From positions 1,492,496-1,556,495 of the forward strand of contig SDUX01000002.1 in the NCBI GenBank assembly GCA_008729055.1: a stretch of DNA of 64,000 nucleotides, read 5' to 3'. The DNA is from Pyropia haitanensis (lineage: Eukaryota > Rhodophyta > Bangiophyceae > Bangiales > Bangiaceae). The notes under the pieces are model-generated. The model saw only the letters and a program-made list of their open reading frames with translations. It was not told the DNA's origin and made no database searches. A program made the position numbers and the translations under genes. Below, in pieces: positions 1 to 10,670 of the stretch. Position 1 is the first letter of the stretch; every line of letters begins with the position of its first letter.

Positions 1-1449
1 CCCCGAGCCGCCGCCGCCGCCAGAGGCGTCGGCGCCGTCGCGCTGGTTTGTCGAGCCCCTCACCCCCGACAACCTCTTCCTCCACCGGGTGGCGTCGGTG
101 TTTACGACCGCCACCACCCCGTTCCAGCAGCTCGCCGTCGTGGATACGGGCACCTATGGCCGGGCGCTCGTCCTCGACGGCAAGATCCAGACCGCCACGG
201 GCGACGAGGTGTTTTACCACGAGCCGCTCGTGCACATCCCGGCGGTGCTCCACGCCGCCCGGCGGTCGGCGGCTGTGGACGGCGGCGGCAGCGACGGCGG
301 TGCCGGCGGCGACAATGGGGCGTCTGCAGACGGGCTGCTGTCGTCGGCGCCAACGTCGGCGCTCGTCCTCGGCGGCGGCGACGGCGGGTCCGTGCGGGAG
401 CTCCTCCGCTGGCCGTCCATGACCTCCGTCACGCTCGTCGACATTGACGGTGCGGTCGTTGACGCGTGCCGCTCGCACCTGCGCCCCATCCACGGGGGCG
501 CCCTCGACGGGGACCCCCGCGTCCGCGTCGTCATTGACGACGCGATGGCCCACATTGCCGACGGCACCGACACGTACGACCTCATCCTGTGCGACGTGAC
601 GGACCCGCTCGAGGACGGGCCGTCGGCGGCGCTGTTTACGCGCGAGTTTTTCGCCGCCGTCGGCGGGCGGCTGGCGCCGGGGGGGGTGATGGCGATCCAG
701 GCGGGGCCGAGCAGCCTGGTGGAGAACCCGCGCCTCCACCCGCGGGTGATGCGCACGCTCGCGGCGGTGTTCCCGCTCGTTGCGTCGTTTGTGTCGTACA
801 TCCCGACGTACGGCTCGCCGCTAGGTACGTTGGGGGGAGGCGGGGGGAGCTCGGGGGGGGGGGGGGGGGGGGGGGGGTGTGGGGCGGCCCGGGCGGCTTG
901 GGGGGGGCGGCATTGCACGAAGGGAGGGGGGCGTGCGTGTGGCACCCGCTCGGCGCGGGCGGGCGCCACGGCCGGCGCCGTGGGGGCTGCCGCTGGCCGT
1001 GCCGCGCGCACGGCGGCTGACTCGGCGTGCGTTGTGGACGCCCCTGCTGCGTATTGTCTGCGTGGTCGCTTTGGCTGTGTGCACGCATCCCCCCTCCCCT
1101 CCCCCCCCCCTCCCCCCCCGGCACGACCCACCCTCCCCCCCCCCCCCGACCCAGGCTTTGCGGTCGCGTCCTTCACGACGCCCACCGCCCCCCCCCCCCC
1201 GCCGTCACCGACGCGCTGTTCGCGGCGCTGACCGGCCCGCCGCTGGTGGTGATGGACGGCGCGTCGCTGGCGGGCGCGTTTGGCATCCCGGCGTGCCTCC
1301 GCCGCGCCATTGCCGCCGAGACGGTCGTGTACACGGCGGCGACGCCGGTCGACACGCTCGGCGCGTCGGCGGGGGGGGGGCGCGCCGCCGGGGGGGGGCG
1401 CGACGCCGACGACGACAGGGGCGAGGCGCGCACGGGGCGCACCCAGTGA
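1..1449 (+). CDS. ACL5-like aminopropyltransferase (thermospermine/spermidine synthase family), 5' partial, one intron
   Basis: Transfers aminopropyl groups from decarboxylated S-adenosylmethionine to polyamines. The reading frame is already open at base 2, so the start lies upstream of the window. In order: N-terminal beta domain with GKIQTATGDEVFYHE, the nucleotide-binding loop VLGGGDGGSVRE, acidic residues LVDIDG and DDAM, the motif ILCDVTDP and then MAIQAGP. The QAGP and DP-x-E-x-GP signatures fit the ACL5/thermospermine synthase branch better than classical spermidine synthase. An intron is placed at 825-1154 (GTACGT...CCCAG), which restores YGSPLGFAVAS. After it the frame must change at the 13-C run 1188-1200 to reach VTDALFAALTGPPLVVMDG and the stop at 1447-1449. 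This is a homopolymer indel, real or technical. Product specificity (spermidine or thermospermine) is inferred from motifs only. Confidence 0.85.
825..1154 (+). other. Intron of the aminopropyltransferase gene
   Basis: The 5' site is GTACGT and the 3' site is a C-rich tract ending CCCAG. The intron is G-rich at the start and C-rich at the end, and translation through it gives low-complexity Gly/Pro. Removing it joins YGSPL to GFAVAS, the conserved end of the catalytic domain. Confidence 0.75.
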
Positions 1450-1676
1450 GGCGTGGGGGAGCTCCCGCCGCCCGCTGCGGGCGCGTGCGGCCGTCGGGGG
1501 CGGCAGGCCGTGGTGGCCATGGCCATGCGTGGGGTGTGCCGCTGCAGCTACCACCCCCAAACATAAAAGGGATAGGGTTTGCATCTACGCGCGGGACCGT
1601 CCCGGCTGCGCGGCGCCCACCTCCCGCTCTTTCCCTCCCCCCCCCCCACGCCCCCCTACCCGCTCGTCCGCCAGCC

Positions 1677-1892
1677 TCAGTCGTCCGTAAACGAGTCCCA
1701 CAGGTCCCCAACGAGCCCCGTGATCCCCCCCCCGCCCTCATCGTCCCCCCCCCGTCGTCGTCGGCCGCCCAGCCGTCCTCCCCCGCCCACCCATCGTCCG
1801 CCGCCCACCCATCGTCGGGCGCAAACTCATCGCCGGGCGGCGCAAAGCCCGGCTCCCCCGTGTTGCCGGCCCAGTCACCGCCGGCGGCGGCA

Positions 1893-1925
<33 letters not shown>

Positions 1926-3266
1926 CTGCCGCCAGCGTCGCCGCCGTCGGCGGCGTCACCCGCCCCCTCCCCCCCCACGCCAGGGGCGGGCGCGCCCGCG
2001 GCGCCATCCCCCCCCCGGGCATGGGCATCGGCATGGGGAACAGGAAGGGGGTGAACAGCCCGCCGCTGCCCGAGTGCAGGGAGAAGTAGTCAAAGTCGAT
2101 CGCCACCGCCGCGGCCAGCACCACCGCCCGCTGCTCGGCCGTCAGCGCGGACGGGGCGACCACGTCGGGCGCGGCGGCCGCTGGCGCCGCGTCGGCAACG
2201 TCGGCAGCGACCGGCGCCGCCGCCGACGGCGTCGTGGGTGCGAGCGGCGGGGAGGCCCCCGCTGGCGGGCTGGCCGCCGCGGCGCCCGCAGCGCCCGCGG
2301 CGCCCGCCGCCGCTGGGCCGTTTGCCGCCCCCCCCCCCCGATGCCGACCGGCAGCGGCGGCGCCACGGGCGCCGCCGCCCCGACCCGCGCGACCGCGTCG
2401 CGGGCGGCCTGCGCGGCCGGGTCCCCCCCCCCCCCCCCCCCCTCCAGCCGGTCCACCTCCCCCGCCTTGGCGCCAAACCGCACCACGTACTGGCGGGCGT
2501 CGGAAAACAGCTCCCGCACCAGCCCCGTCCAGTCCTTGCCGACGTTTGCGAGCACCCCACCCCCACGGCTGACGGCGTCAAAGTCCACCGCCAGCCACGG
2601 GCTGTCCACCGCCGCAAACTGCTCACCGTCGGCGCCGTGCAGCGCGTAGCGGCGGCGGAGCGGGTGCCACGTCATGTGGACTTCGCCCAGCGGGCGGCCG
2701 TCGGGCTCCTCCACAAACATGGACGTGGACATGATGTAGAATGGGCGCCGGAGCCGCAGGACGGGCGTGCCCGCCGCGTCCAAGATCATGGCCGTAAACG
2801 AGCGGTGCGTGCGGGCAACGTTGCGGAGGATGCTCTTGCCGAGGCCGTCCTCCTCTGCAATGTACCCCGCGATGGCGCCGTCCGGCGCCGCCCGCAGCGT
2901 GTACCGGTTGGCCTGCTCGTAGCCGAGGAGGACGGTGCCCCACTCCATCTCGCGGGTCACCACCAGCGCGGGGGGGGCGACCAGCCCGGCCAGGCCGGTG
3001 CCGCCGACGCGGGCGGTGGGGGGGGGGGGAGCGCCTCCCCGTCGGGGGGGGGGGCGTCCCGCACCGTCGGCGGACCCGTCACCGGCGGAGGGGGTGGCGG
3101 CGGCGACGCCGCCGCCCCCGCCTTGCGCTCCCCAGCCGTCGACGGCGGCGCGACCGACAAGCGGCGGGCGGCCGCCGCCGCGGCGGCGGCGCGGCGGCCA
3201 CCGTCGCCGCCGACGCCGTCCGCCACCGCCGGCCGCCGTGGTCGCCGCCGCCGCGCCGCGGCCGGC

Positions 3267-3307
<41 letters not shown>

Positions 3308-3448
3308 CGCCTCGACGGCGACCGCCCGGCGGGCGCCGCCCGCCCCCCCCACCCCTCCCCCTCCCAGCAGCGGGCGCCGCGCCGCCCGCACGGCCGGGCC
3401 GGCAAGGCGGCGGCCGCCCGCCGCGGCGGCGGCTGCCGCCATGGCCAT
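1677..3448 (-). CDS. Phospholipid scramblase / LURP-one-like protein with N-terminal transit peptide; frame disrupted at poly-C runs
   Basis: The conserved core (about 3000 down to 2400) reads REMEWGTVLLGYEQANRYTL, then IAEEDG, ARTHRSFTAMILDAAGTP and LRLRRPFYIMS, followed by LGEVHMTWHPLRRRY and WLAVDFDA. This is the scramblase family (PF03803) layout. The C-terminal part LTAEQRAVVLAAAVAIDFDYFS lies in another frame (2163 downward), and the likely end GLVGDLWDSFTDD with stop at 1677-1679 lies in a third. The ATG at 3446-3448 opens an Ala/Arg-rich leader (MAMAAAAAAAGGRRLAG) resembling a mitochondrial presequence, as in fungal Aim25 and PLSCR3-type proteins. Frame changes are needed at G/C runs near 3009-3055, 2328-2340, 2005-2014 and 1724-1753. 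It is either a real gene with miscounted homopolymers or a decaying copy; the strong conservation favours the former. Membrane lipid scrambling or mitochondrial remodelling is inferred from the family. Confidence 0.75.
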
Positions 3449-4585
3449 CCCAGAGAGGGAAGAAGGGGGGAAGGAGGGCGGGGAGCCCGCGGGCTGCCAG
3501 ACGCGGGTGGGGAATGTGGAGCGGCCGCGCAGCCGCCGCCCGCCGCCGCCCCTGGGCGCGACTCCCCGCTCGGGACGGCCAACCGCTGGCGGCGGCGGTG
3601 GGGTAGACGGGCGCGGCCGACGGCGCGGGAAGGAACCGCGGCGGCAGCGGCAGTGGCGCGTGGCGGCGGCGGCGGCTGGCAGCGGCGACGGCCCCCGTCG
3701 GCCGACGGCGGGGTGGAAGGCGGGACGGGGTAGGGAACGGCCCGGGGGGGGAGGTACGAAGAGGGAAAGCGACGGCGGCGACGCCGCACGGCAGGGGGGG
3801 GGGGGGGGTGCCGGGGATCCACCCCACCCCGCGACGACCGCCGCGGGGGAAGGGCGGGGGAGTGGAGAGGGTTGGCGGGATGACCGGTCTGACCACCGAT
3901 GGGGCGGCGCCGGTGGCGCTCGTCGTAGCTATAGCCGATCCGAGGTTGGGAGTGGTGGTCTGCGCCCGGGTTGGCACGGACGCACCTGATTGGTTGAGAA
4001 ACCCTGATGGCACCGATTCATGAAGCAAAAACCGTGGCGGGACGCCACAAAGACCCGACGTTGTCGGCATGAACCCAGGCGGGCGTCTGTGCAGAAAAAA
4101 ACCGTCGCGGCCCCCACCATGAGCTGCGCTGAGGGCTCTGCTTTTTGTTACTCCCCCTATTGATATACCTCTGTCTGCGCCTCCACCTTTCGTGGTTCTA
4201 GCTGCTGTTGGCAAAGTTGCTCACCAGGCGTCCCTGCCAAGAGGCGTTCCGTTTCTGCGCGTGTGGGGCCGCGACCCCTTGGCGCAGTGGGTTTGGGGGA
4301 GGAGGAGGAGACAGAAACCGCGCACAAGAACCCTCTTTGCTGGCATGCCTGGGGAATGGCAGCTCCCCCTCTGTGGGCGGAGCTCTGTGACTGTTGTCGC
4401 CACTGGCGTTTGTGATACCTTTTCCCCGCTTTGTACAATGTTTAGTGTCTACGGTGGGGCGCCCGGGCTTGGCTGCTGTGGCCGCATCGCGGGGCCAACG
4501 GCCGCGCGACACCACCTCGCCTACGCTCGCGGCCGCCTCCCCCCCCCCCCCACTGCTCATCCGCTGCTCACCCGCCTCCCGCCCC

Positions 4586-5770
4586 TCACCAGCACAGCTC
4601 CTTGTACACGCCGAGCGTATCCCACGCAATGTGGTCCCACGAGTAGTCCCGCGCCGCCTTGTCCCGCCCCCGGCCGCCCATCTCGCCCGCCCGCCACGTG
4701 TCGGCGACCGCCTCGGCGACCCCCCACGCGACGCCGCCGACGGTCGCGTCGACGAGCCAGCCGTCCACCCCCGGGGACACCATATCCCGCGGCCCGCCGC
4801 GGGTGGTCGCCACGACCGGCGTGCCCGCCGCCCACGCCTCGAGGACGGTAATGCCAAACGGCTCGTTGCGGCTCGGCACGGCGACCACGTCGGCGGTCTG
4901 GACGAGCTCCACGAGCGGCCGCCCGTCGAGGCGGCCCGCAAACCGCACGGCGTGGTCGACGCCCAGCTCCCGTGCCCGCCCTTCCAGTTGCCCCCGCATG
5001 TACCCGTCGCCCGCAAAGACAAACTTGGTGCCCCCGTGGCGGCCAAGCACGTGGGGCACCGCCTCAAGGAGCAGGTCGGGCCCCTTTTGGTGCACCAGAC
5101 GGCCGACAAAGACGACCAGCGGGTCGGCGTAGCCGTTGGCACACCCGTTCCACGCGCGCACGCCCAGCGGGTCGGGGGCGGTGCCCGCCCAGGTGCCCGC
5201 GTGGACCCCATTTCGCACGCACCGCAGCTTGCCGCCGTCCACCCCGTACTGCTCCTTGACCTCATCGCACAGCGCGCCCGACACGGCAATGACGCGGCCG
5301 GCGGTGTGGAGGCCCGCCGACTCCACCTCCCGCACCCGCGCCGAGTCGCCCCCGTGCGCCACGTTGCCACACCGCCCATACTCGGTCGAGTGGATGGTAA
5401 AGACGACGCGCCGGCCGTCGGCGGCGGCCGCCGCCGCGGCGGGCGCGGTGAGCCAGTCGTGGCCGTGCACAATGTCAAAGCGGCCGCCCGAGTGCGCCTC
5501 GGAGGCGTGGAGGGCGGCGGTGAGCGCGGCGCACATGGAGTGGATGTCGGCGACCAGGTCGCCGCCGTGGGTCGCGTACCCGACCCGGTGCAGGTGCACC
5601 CCGTCAATGACCGCGTGGGGGGGGGTGCCCCAGCCGGGGGTGCGCGTGAAGAGGTGCACCTCGTGGCCGCCAGCGCGCGCCAGCGCGGCGGCCAGCTCCG
5701 TGACGTGGGCGGCGACGCCGCCGACCGCGATGCCGTGGAGGGACTCCCAGGAGAGGAGCGCAATCTTCAT
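4586..5770 (-). CDS. GT4 family glycosyltransferase, prokaryote-like
   Basis: A single uninterrupted 394-residue frame. The ATG at 5768-5770 begins MKIALLSWESLHGIAVGGVA, the classic N-terminal nucleotide-sugar fold of GT-B enzymes with the GGVA loop. Later come DIVHGHDWL, FTIHSTE, a FVGRLVHQKGPDLLLEA start of the second Rossmann domain, FAGDGY, and the retaining-GT signature RNEPFGITVLE with the two Glu near residues 303 and 311 (EX7E). The length and the opening match archaeal/bacterial GT4 glycogen-synthase-like or trehalose-synthase-like enzymes rather than the GT5 starch synthases of plants and algae. No targeting peptide is obvious, so a cytosolic role in alpha-glucan or disaccharide synthesis is the simplest guess; acceptor and donor cannot be told. 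The stop TGA is at 4586-4588. Confidence 0.88.
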   Translation of the reverse strand: MKIALLSWESLHGIAVGGVAAHVTELAAALARAGGHEVHLFTRTPGWGTPPHAVIDGVHLHRVGYATHGGDLVADIHSMCAALTAALHASEAHSGGRFDIVHGHDWLTAPAAAAAAADGRRVVFTIHSTEYGRCGNVAHGGDSARVREVESAGLHTAGRVIAVSGALCDEVKEQYGVDGGKLRCVRNGVHAGTWAGTAPDPLGVRAWNGCANGYADPLVVFVGRLVHQKGPDLLLEAVPHVLGRHGGTKFVFAGDGYMRGQLEGRARELGVDHAVRFAGRLDGRPLVELVQTADVVAVPSRNEPFGITVLEAWAAGTPVVATTRGGPRDMVSPGVDGWLVDATVGGVAWGVAEAVADTWRAGEMGGRGRDKAARDYSWDHIAWDTLGVYKELCW

Positions 5771-8104
5771 GGTGCCTGTCAGGAGGGAGGGCGCGGGAAG
5801 GGGTGATGCAACAAAGAGAGCAGGAAAGGGGGGGGTGACGGAACGAGCGGGCAAACAAGAACCGAGGGGTCGAGCAGCCTGGCAACCGCCACTGCGCCAA
5901 CGACGCAGCGCCCGCAGCGATGGGCGCCTGGTTTGTATACAGGGGGTGAGCGCGGGTAGCTGCGAGCACCCCCCCTGCGCGACCCGCTCCGCGTCACCCC
6001 GCCAGCGTGGCCAGACGCCACCCCCCCACCCGGCGCGACACTGCGCGTACGCAGGCGCGACACTGCGCCCACAGCCGCGGTCAGGGGCGGGGGCAGCGCG
6101 GGCTGCCGCCGCCTGCCCGCATCGGCCGCCACCGCGGGGCACCCGGCCCTGCGCCGGGGGGGGGTCTGCCCGGAACGCCGCCAGCCTCCCCCGCTCCCCT
6201 GTCCGCTCGGCCTGTCGGGCGCTTGATCCGCCGCCGGCGGGGGGGGGGGCGCCCCCGCTGCCCCCTCCTCGGCGGCCCCAACGGACACTGGCGGGTGGCA
6301 ACCGTGTGCTGGGGAGCGCTCCTCCGCGGCGCCACGCCGCTCAAGCGGCGGGCCCGTCGCCGCCACGCCGCCACACATGCGCGGCGGCGGGCTGGGGGGG
6401 CGCGGCGGGTGGCCACGACGTCGCCGTCGGATCTTTGCGCACACGGGTGACGGGGGTCGGGCGGCGGATCAAAGCTGTCCGTCCAATACAGCGTGGACCG
6501 GTAGAGGACTGTCAAGAATTAGAGGGTGGGATTGTACTGTACTGGTAAACATACTTCCTGTTTGAAGGAACTATGATGTCTCGTGTGCCCAATGCGGCCG
6601 ACCCGAACAAGGCTCTCGCGACCGGAGACACGACGTGCAAAGCTCGGTTGACACCGTGGCGGCCACTCTGGCGGTTGTGTCGTCCCAGGGGAATCTCCCA
6701 TCTCCCGTCCACCGTTCACAACAAGTGCAAGCGGGCGCTCCCTCCCTTCCAACTCACCCTCTCGCCCACTCGCGCGCCCGCCCGGAACCCCCCCCCCCCC
6801 CTTTCCCCTCACCCCACCGCGCCCGCCGTCTGCAGGTAATGGTGACCAAAATAAATGCAACGGCGACCACCGCCGGCGGCGCCGGGCGCGAGGGACGGGG
6901 GGGGGCGCTTGCGGGCGAGCACCCCCCCGTCCACCCCCCCCGTGCCGCCGCCGATGGTGTTCCCCTCCCCCCCCTTTCCCTCTCCCGTCTGGCCCCAACC
7001 GTCGTCTCAGCGAGGCCATGGAAGGCGGGAGCCCCTTCGCACCGGCGGCCACGTCACACCCCTCGCTGGCGGCCCCACCGCGACGGTCCGCCTCGCCAAG
7101 GGGCGCGGCGGTGGCGGTAGTGGTGAACCGCTCCTGTCCCGGCTACCCCCTCTGTCTTCCATCGCTCACCGCACGCCGCCTTTCTGACCCCGTTTGCGTT
7201 TCGAGGGCAAGGGGACGACGGGACTGGAAGGGGGGCGGATCCACCCCCGTATGGGGCTGTGCCGTGTGCCGTCCGCCTGGGCCACGGGAGTAGATGGAAG
7301 GGCCCCTAACATGCCAGACGCTCTTGCAGACAGGGGACGGAGGGGAAAGCGTCAAGAACCGGGGCGCCAAGGTGGTGGGGTAACGGCCAGGGGCGGCGGC
7401 GGTGCAGGTGCCGTGAGACCAGGAACGCGGGAACAGACGAGCCTCAAGCCCCATTGAAGGTGTTATTGGGAGCGCAGGGGGGCGGCAGCCGCCGTCGCGA
7501 CCTCCCGGCAGGGCTCCACGTGGGCCGCCCCGCGCGGCGCGAAGGAAGAGGCGGGGAGAACTTGGGGAAAAGGGGAGTGGGGAGGCCCCTGTCGCCCGGT
7601 GCCGCTGCTGCACCCCCCCTGCTCCTCGTAGCCGTTGGTGCTGCGGCTGCTGCGGATGCCCTCACCACCAACGCCACCCCCACCGCCACTGCCGCCGCTA
7701 CCGCAACCGCGTTGGCCATCCCCCAGCCGGTAGAAGAGCGCTGACGAGGGCGGAGGCACGGCTCCACCGCTCGCTGCACGCGGCTGGGGCGGGGGGTACA
7801 TAAGGCCCCCCCCCCGGTAGCGGCCGTCGGCTGATGGACGCCCGCTGCGGGTGACCTCGCGTTCCGCGGCGGGAATGAGCTACTTTCGCCGCCGTCACTC
7901 CCCCCACGCTTCCCCTCTTTTTGACCTCTCCGTGGCGGGTGGGCTGGGAGGTGCAGGCGCTTTCGCGCGCGTGCCTACCGGGGCGGGCTCGTCGTCTATT
8001 GCGTCCTCTTCTTCCCCTCTTCTACTTTCGCCCATCAGCTGGCCCTCCCCACCTCTCTGTTTCCATCACGACAGGGGTTGGTCGACGACCGCCCACCCCC
8101 CGTC
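5771..8104. other. Intergenic, no convincing gene
   Basis: GC-rich divergent interval between the GT4 gene and the LPMO-like gene. The longer frames translate to Pro/Arg/Ala-rich sequence without recognisable motifs, and several strands and frames are open at once, as expected from composition. A small AT-richer patch lies at about 6480-6590. I see nothing else I can support. Confidence 0.6.
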
Positions 8105-9517
8105 ATGGTCGACTCACACTTTCCCCCGCCTCGGCGCCGACGCTCCCCCCCTCGCCGCCCCCGCTCCCGCGGCGCTGCCAGCGTCGCAGCAGCAGCCGCG
8201 GTGGTGGCGGCGGTGGCGGTGCTGCTCCCCCCCCCCCGGCCCGCCGCGGCGCACTCGTCCATCACGCACCCCCCCCCCGACTCGTGGGCCACCGACTGCC
8301 GCATCGGCACCGCCGCCGGCGTCGCCCGCAACTGCCCCGGCCCGTGCCCCGACTTTTATCTCAAGCCCTACCCGCCCGTGACCGTGTACCGCCGTGGCCA
8401 GCGGGCGCTGTGGCGGTGGCGGCGCAACAACCACGAGGGCGGCTTCCTCCGCTGGTCGCTCGTGCCGCTGCACCTCGCCGCCAACGCCGCCGCGCACGAG
8501 CGGTTTGCGTTTGAGACGATGTGCTGGGCAACGGGCAAGTACACATGCGCGACGGAAGAAGAGAGCCGGGTTCACTGCGTCGGGGATCAGCAGAACAGCG
8601 CGTACAAGGCGGAGATTACGGTGCCGCCGGTGGTGCCCGACGGCACGTACATCCTCTCGATGGTGTGGTACGGCGGCGTGCGGCTGGGCACCCACGAGAG
8701 CACCTTTGGCGACTACTACAGCTGCTCCCGCGTCGCCATATCTGGTGGGGCGCCCCTCGCGCCGTCCTTTTCCCCCGTCTTTGACCCGGCCGCGCACACC
8801 GCGGGCGCCGCCCGCTCGTGCGACTCCTCGACCGACACGGTCGGCCAGTGCCGCACCGAGCCGTGCCGCACCGCCAGCGGGGGCCCCCGCTTCGTCGGGC
8901 GCCCCGACATGGTGCCGTCGACGTTTGCGGCCGGCCGGTCGCCGCCGCCGCTGACGCCCGCCCTCTACGCCAGAGGAGCCGACTGGGCGGGACCCCCCGC
9001 GACGGCCACCCCGCCGCCACGCCCCGCCGGGCGGCCGTCGGCCACAACCGTCACGCGGTGGGCGGTGGTGGACGTCGTGACGGGCGTGGCGGTGGCGTCG
9101 ATGGTGGCGACCGCCGGCGTGCCAACGCTCAACGTCGGCTCGGCCGCCACTGCGCGACGCCACGTAACGCTGACAGTGACGGTGGCGTCGCCATGGCGCG
9201 TCGCCGCCGTCTTCTTCATCGCCACCGCGCCGGGCGGCCAGCAGTGGCAGTCGGCCGCCACGGTGGCGCCGTACGGCCTGGGCGGCCACCCCCCCGCCGG
9301 TGCGGTCACCGCCGCACCAAACAGGGGGGGTGGCCGCCGGCGATGGCCGGTGTGGGGGGGTGCCACGGGCGGCAGGCGCGGCACGACGCCCGCGCCAGCC
9401 CCGTTGCTCGTGCCATGGGATGATGCGCCGCGGGGCGTGCCGATTGCGGTGCGCGCAACGGTGCTGGGGGTGGACGGGTCAACGTCGGCTGCGCAGCTGG
9501 TGGTGCGGTTTGAGTGA
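8105..9517 (+). CDS. Secreted LPMO-like copper protein (histidine-brace candidate)
   Basis: A 470-residue intronless frame; 8105 is its first ATG. An Arg-rich start is followed by a hydrophobic Ala/Val stretch ending PRPAAA, and cleavage after Ala49 would expose His50 (HSSITHPPPDSW). Lytic polysaccharide monooxygenases begin their mature chain with a copper-binding His in this way. A second candidate brace residue is His110 in NNHEGGFLRW. The strand GTYILSMVWYGG (about 180-191) and the terminal YYSCSRVAI (about 204-212) match the later core and axial Tyr/Cys region of LPMO domains. Cys at 65, 77, 81, 140, 148, 158 and 207 could form disulfides. Residues of about 300-470 form a separate Val/Thr-rich, beta-sandwich-like domain of unknown type after a Pro-rich linker. 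Oxidative attack on cell-wall or extracellular polysaccharide is inferred; I cannot place it in a named AA family. Confidence 0.6.
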   Translation: MVDSHFPPPRRRRSPPRRPRSRGAASVAAAAAVVAAVAVLLPPPRPAAAHSSITHPPPDSWATDCRIGTAAGVARNCPGPCPDFYLKPYPPVTVYRRGQRALWRWRRNNHEGGFLRWSLVPLHLAANAAAHERFAFETMCWATGKYTCATEEESRVHCVGDQQNSAYKAEITVPPVVPDGTYILSMVWYGGVRLGTHESTFGDYYSCSRVAISGGAPLAPSFSPVFDPAAHTAGAARSCDSSTDTVGQCRTEPCRTASGGPRFVGRPDMVPSTFAAGRSPPPLTPALYARGADWAGPPATATPPPRPAGRPSATTVTRWAVVDVVTGVAVASMVATAGVPTLNVGSAATARRHVTLTVTVASPWRVAAVFFIATAPGGQQWQSAATVAPYGLGGHPPAGAVTAAPNRGGGRRRWPVWGGATGGRRGTTPAPAPLLVPWDDAPRGVPIAVRATVLGVDGSTSAAQLVVRFE

Positions 9518-10072
9518 GAGTACGGGGAGGCTGGCGGGGGGTGCGGAGGTTGTGGGGCCGCTGGCGTTGCGACGGGGGTGGCAAACAATGACAGGGGTCC
9601 AGGGCGGCCTGCCGTCACTGTTTTTTTTTTTCTTGTTCTCTCGCCCAACAGCTCGGGTTTCGCACGACGGCTGCAGCGCCCTCCCCACGGCCGCCGCCGC
9701 TCCGCCGTCTCCCCTCGCCTCTGCCAGCAGACGCTGCCGTCTCTCCTCTCAGCGGTGGGGACGGCGACTGCGGCGGCGCCGCACCCCCGTCCGTCCTCGT
9801 GGCCTCTGCCGGCAGACGCTGCCGTGTCGGCCGGGCGGACGAGCACGCGGCGGGCGCGAGAACCGCAATGTTTTCCCAGTGTCAGTACGAGTGTTGTAGT
9901 TGGCGTTCTTTTTCGAACCAAAGGCCGTAGTGCACACATCAATTGTTCTCTCGTATGCCCCCTGCGGCCACCCCGCGCCACCTGCACCCCACCCTGCAGC
10001 GCCTGCGGCGCAGTTGATCACAGGGAGCCAAGTACAAGACGGATCACACACACGCTGACGGCCGTCCACCCT
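9518..10072. other. Intergenic, 3' of the LPMO-like gene
   Basis: No coding frame with recognisable content. A T-rich stretch near 9619-9632 (TTTTTTTTTTTTCTTG) could serve as a 3' processing signal for the upstream gene. Confidence 0.4.
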
Positions 10073-10102
10073 GCGCTGTGGTGCTTAAAGGGAGGTTCAG
10101 GA
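10073..10102 (+). repeat. Left terminal inverted repeat of the 598-bp element
   Basis: Thirty bases exactly complementary to 10641-10670. Confidence 0.85.
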
Positions 10103-10640
10103 ATCGGCCCGAAATCGTGTTTGCGGGTTGCGCACTCGTTTGTGGACCCCCTCTCACGGTACGATGCGCCTCGATTTTCTCTATTTTTTTTGCCTATCTC
10201 CTGTGGTCGTGCCGTCGGTCGACATACACCCTGCGTACCACCATTACGTGAAGGACCGTGAGCAGAGCTACAAGAGCATGTCAAAGAGCAGGGTGTATGT
10301 CGCCCGACCATTACCGTCCTGTGCGCCCCACAGCAGCTGTCAAAAACACCCCGCAGAAAATTGTGGAATCCACAAAAAACCTGTGGACGGGGCCTCAGAA
10401 CACGTATTCCCCCTGGAAGCCGCCGGGCCTTCAAGAGTACTGATTGGCTTGTGACCGAGGGACCCACGCGTGCTGAGTGGTGATTGGCTGATGCACTCGA
10501 GTGCCGCGCTGTGTTCCGCAAAATTTTGCACATGGCCCACAGCGGATCCGCAAAATCCGAGAGAAAACGCGTTCCACAGCCGTCCTGGCCACCGTCTGTG
10601 GACTCGTCTGCGGGCCCCGCAACAGGTCAAAACAGGCTTT

Positions 10641-10670
10641 TCCTGAACCTCCCTTTAAGCACCACAGCGC
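10641..10670 (-). repeat. Right terminal inverted repeat of the 598-bp element
   Basis: Thirty bases exactly complementary to 10073-10102; it begins TCCTGAACCTCCCTTTAAGC. Confidence 0.85.

Larger units (their letters stand above)
10073..10670. mobile_element. MITE-like inverted-repeat element, 598 bp
   Basis: Bases 10073-10102 and 10641-10670 are a perfect 30-bp inverted repeat; each contains GTGCTTAAAGGGAGGTTCAG or its complement. The interior is clearly more AT-rich than its surroundings and has no coding frame of note. It holds a nested imperfect palindrome in which GACATACACCCTGC near 10218 pairs with GCAGGGTGTATGTC near 10288, plus the palindrome GCACTCGAGTGC near 10494. No clear target-site duplication is visible. 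This fits a non-autonomous DNA transposon; the parent family is unknown. Confidence 0.8.

Noticed and set aside
214..1584. Long minus-strand frame opposite the aminopropyltransferase
   Set aside because: Its composition is Arg/Pro/Gly-rich with no motif and it is the complement of a conserved enzyme; GC-rich genes keep antisense frames open.
4394..5806. 470-codon plus-strand frame over the GT4 gene
   Set aside because: Pure antisense shadow of an enzyme with clear catalytic motifs.
8114..9289. 391-codon minus-strand frame over the LPMO-like gene
   Set aside because: Antisense shadow; Arg/Gly-rich, no motif.
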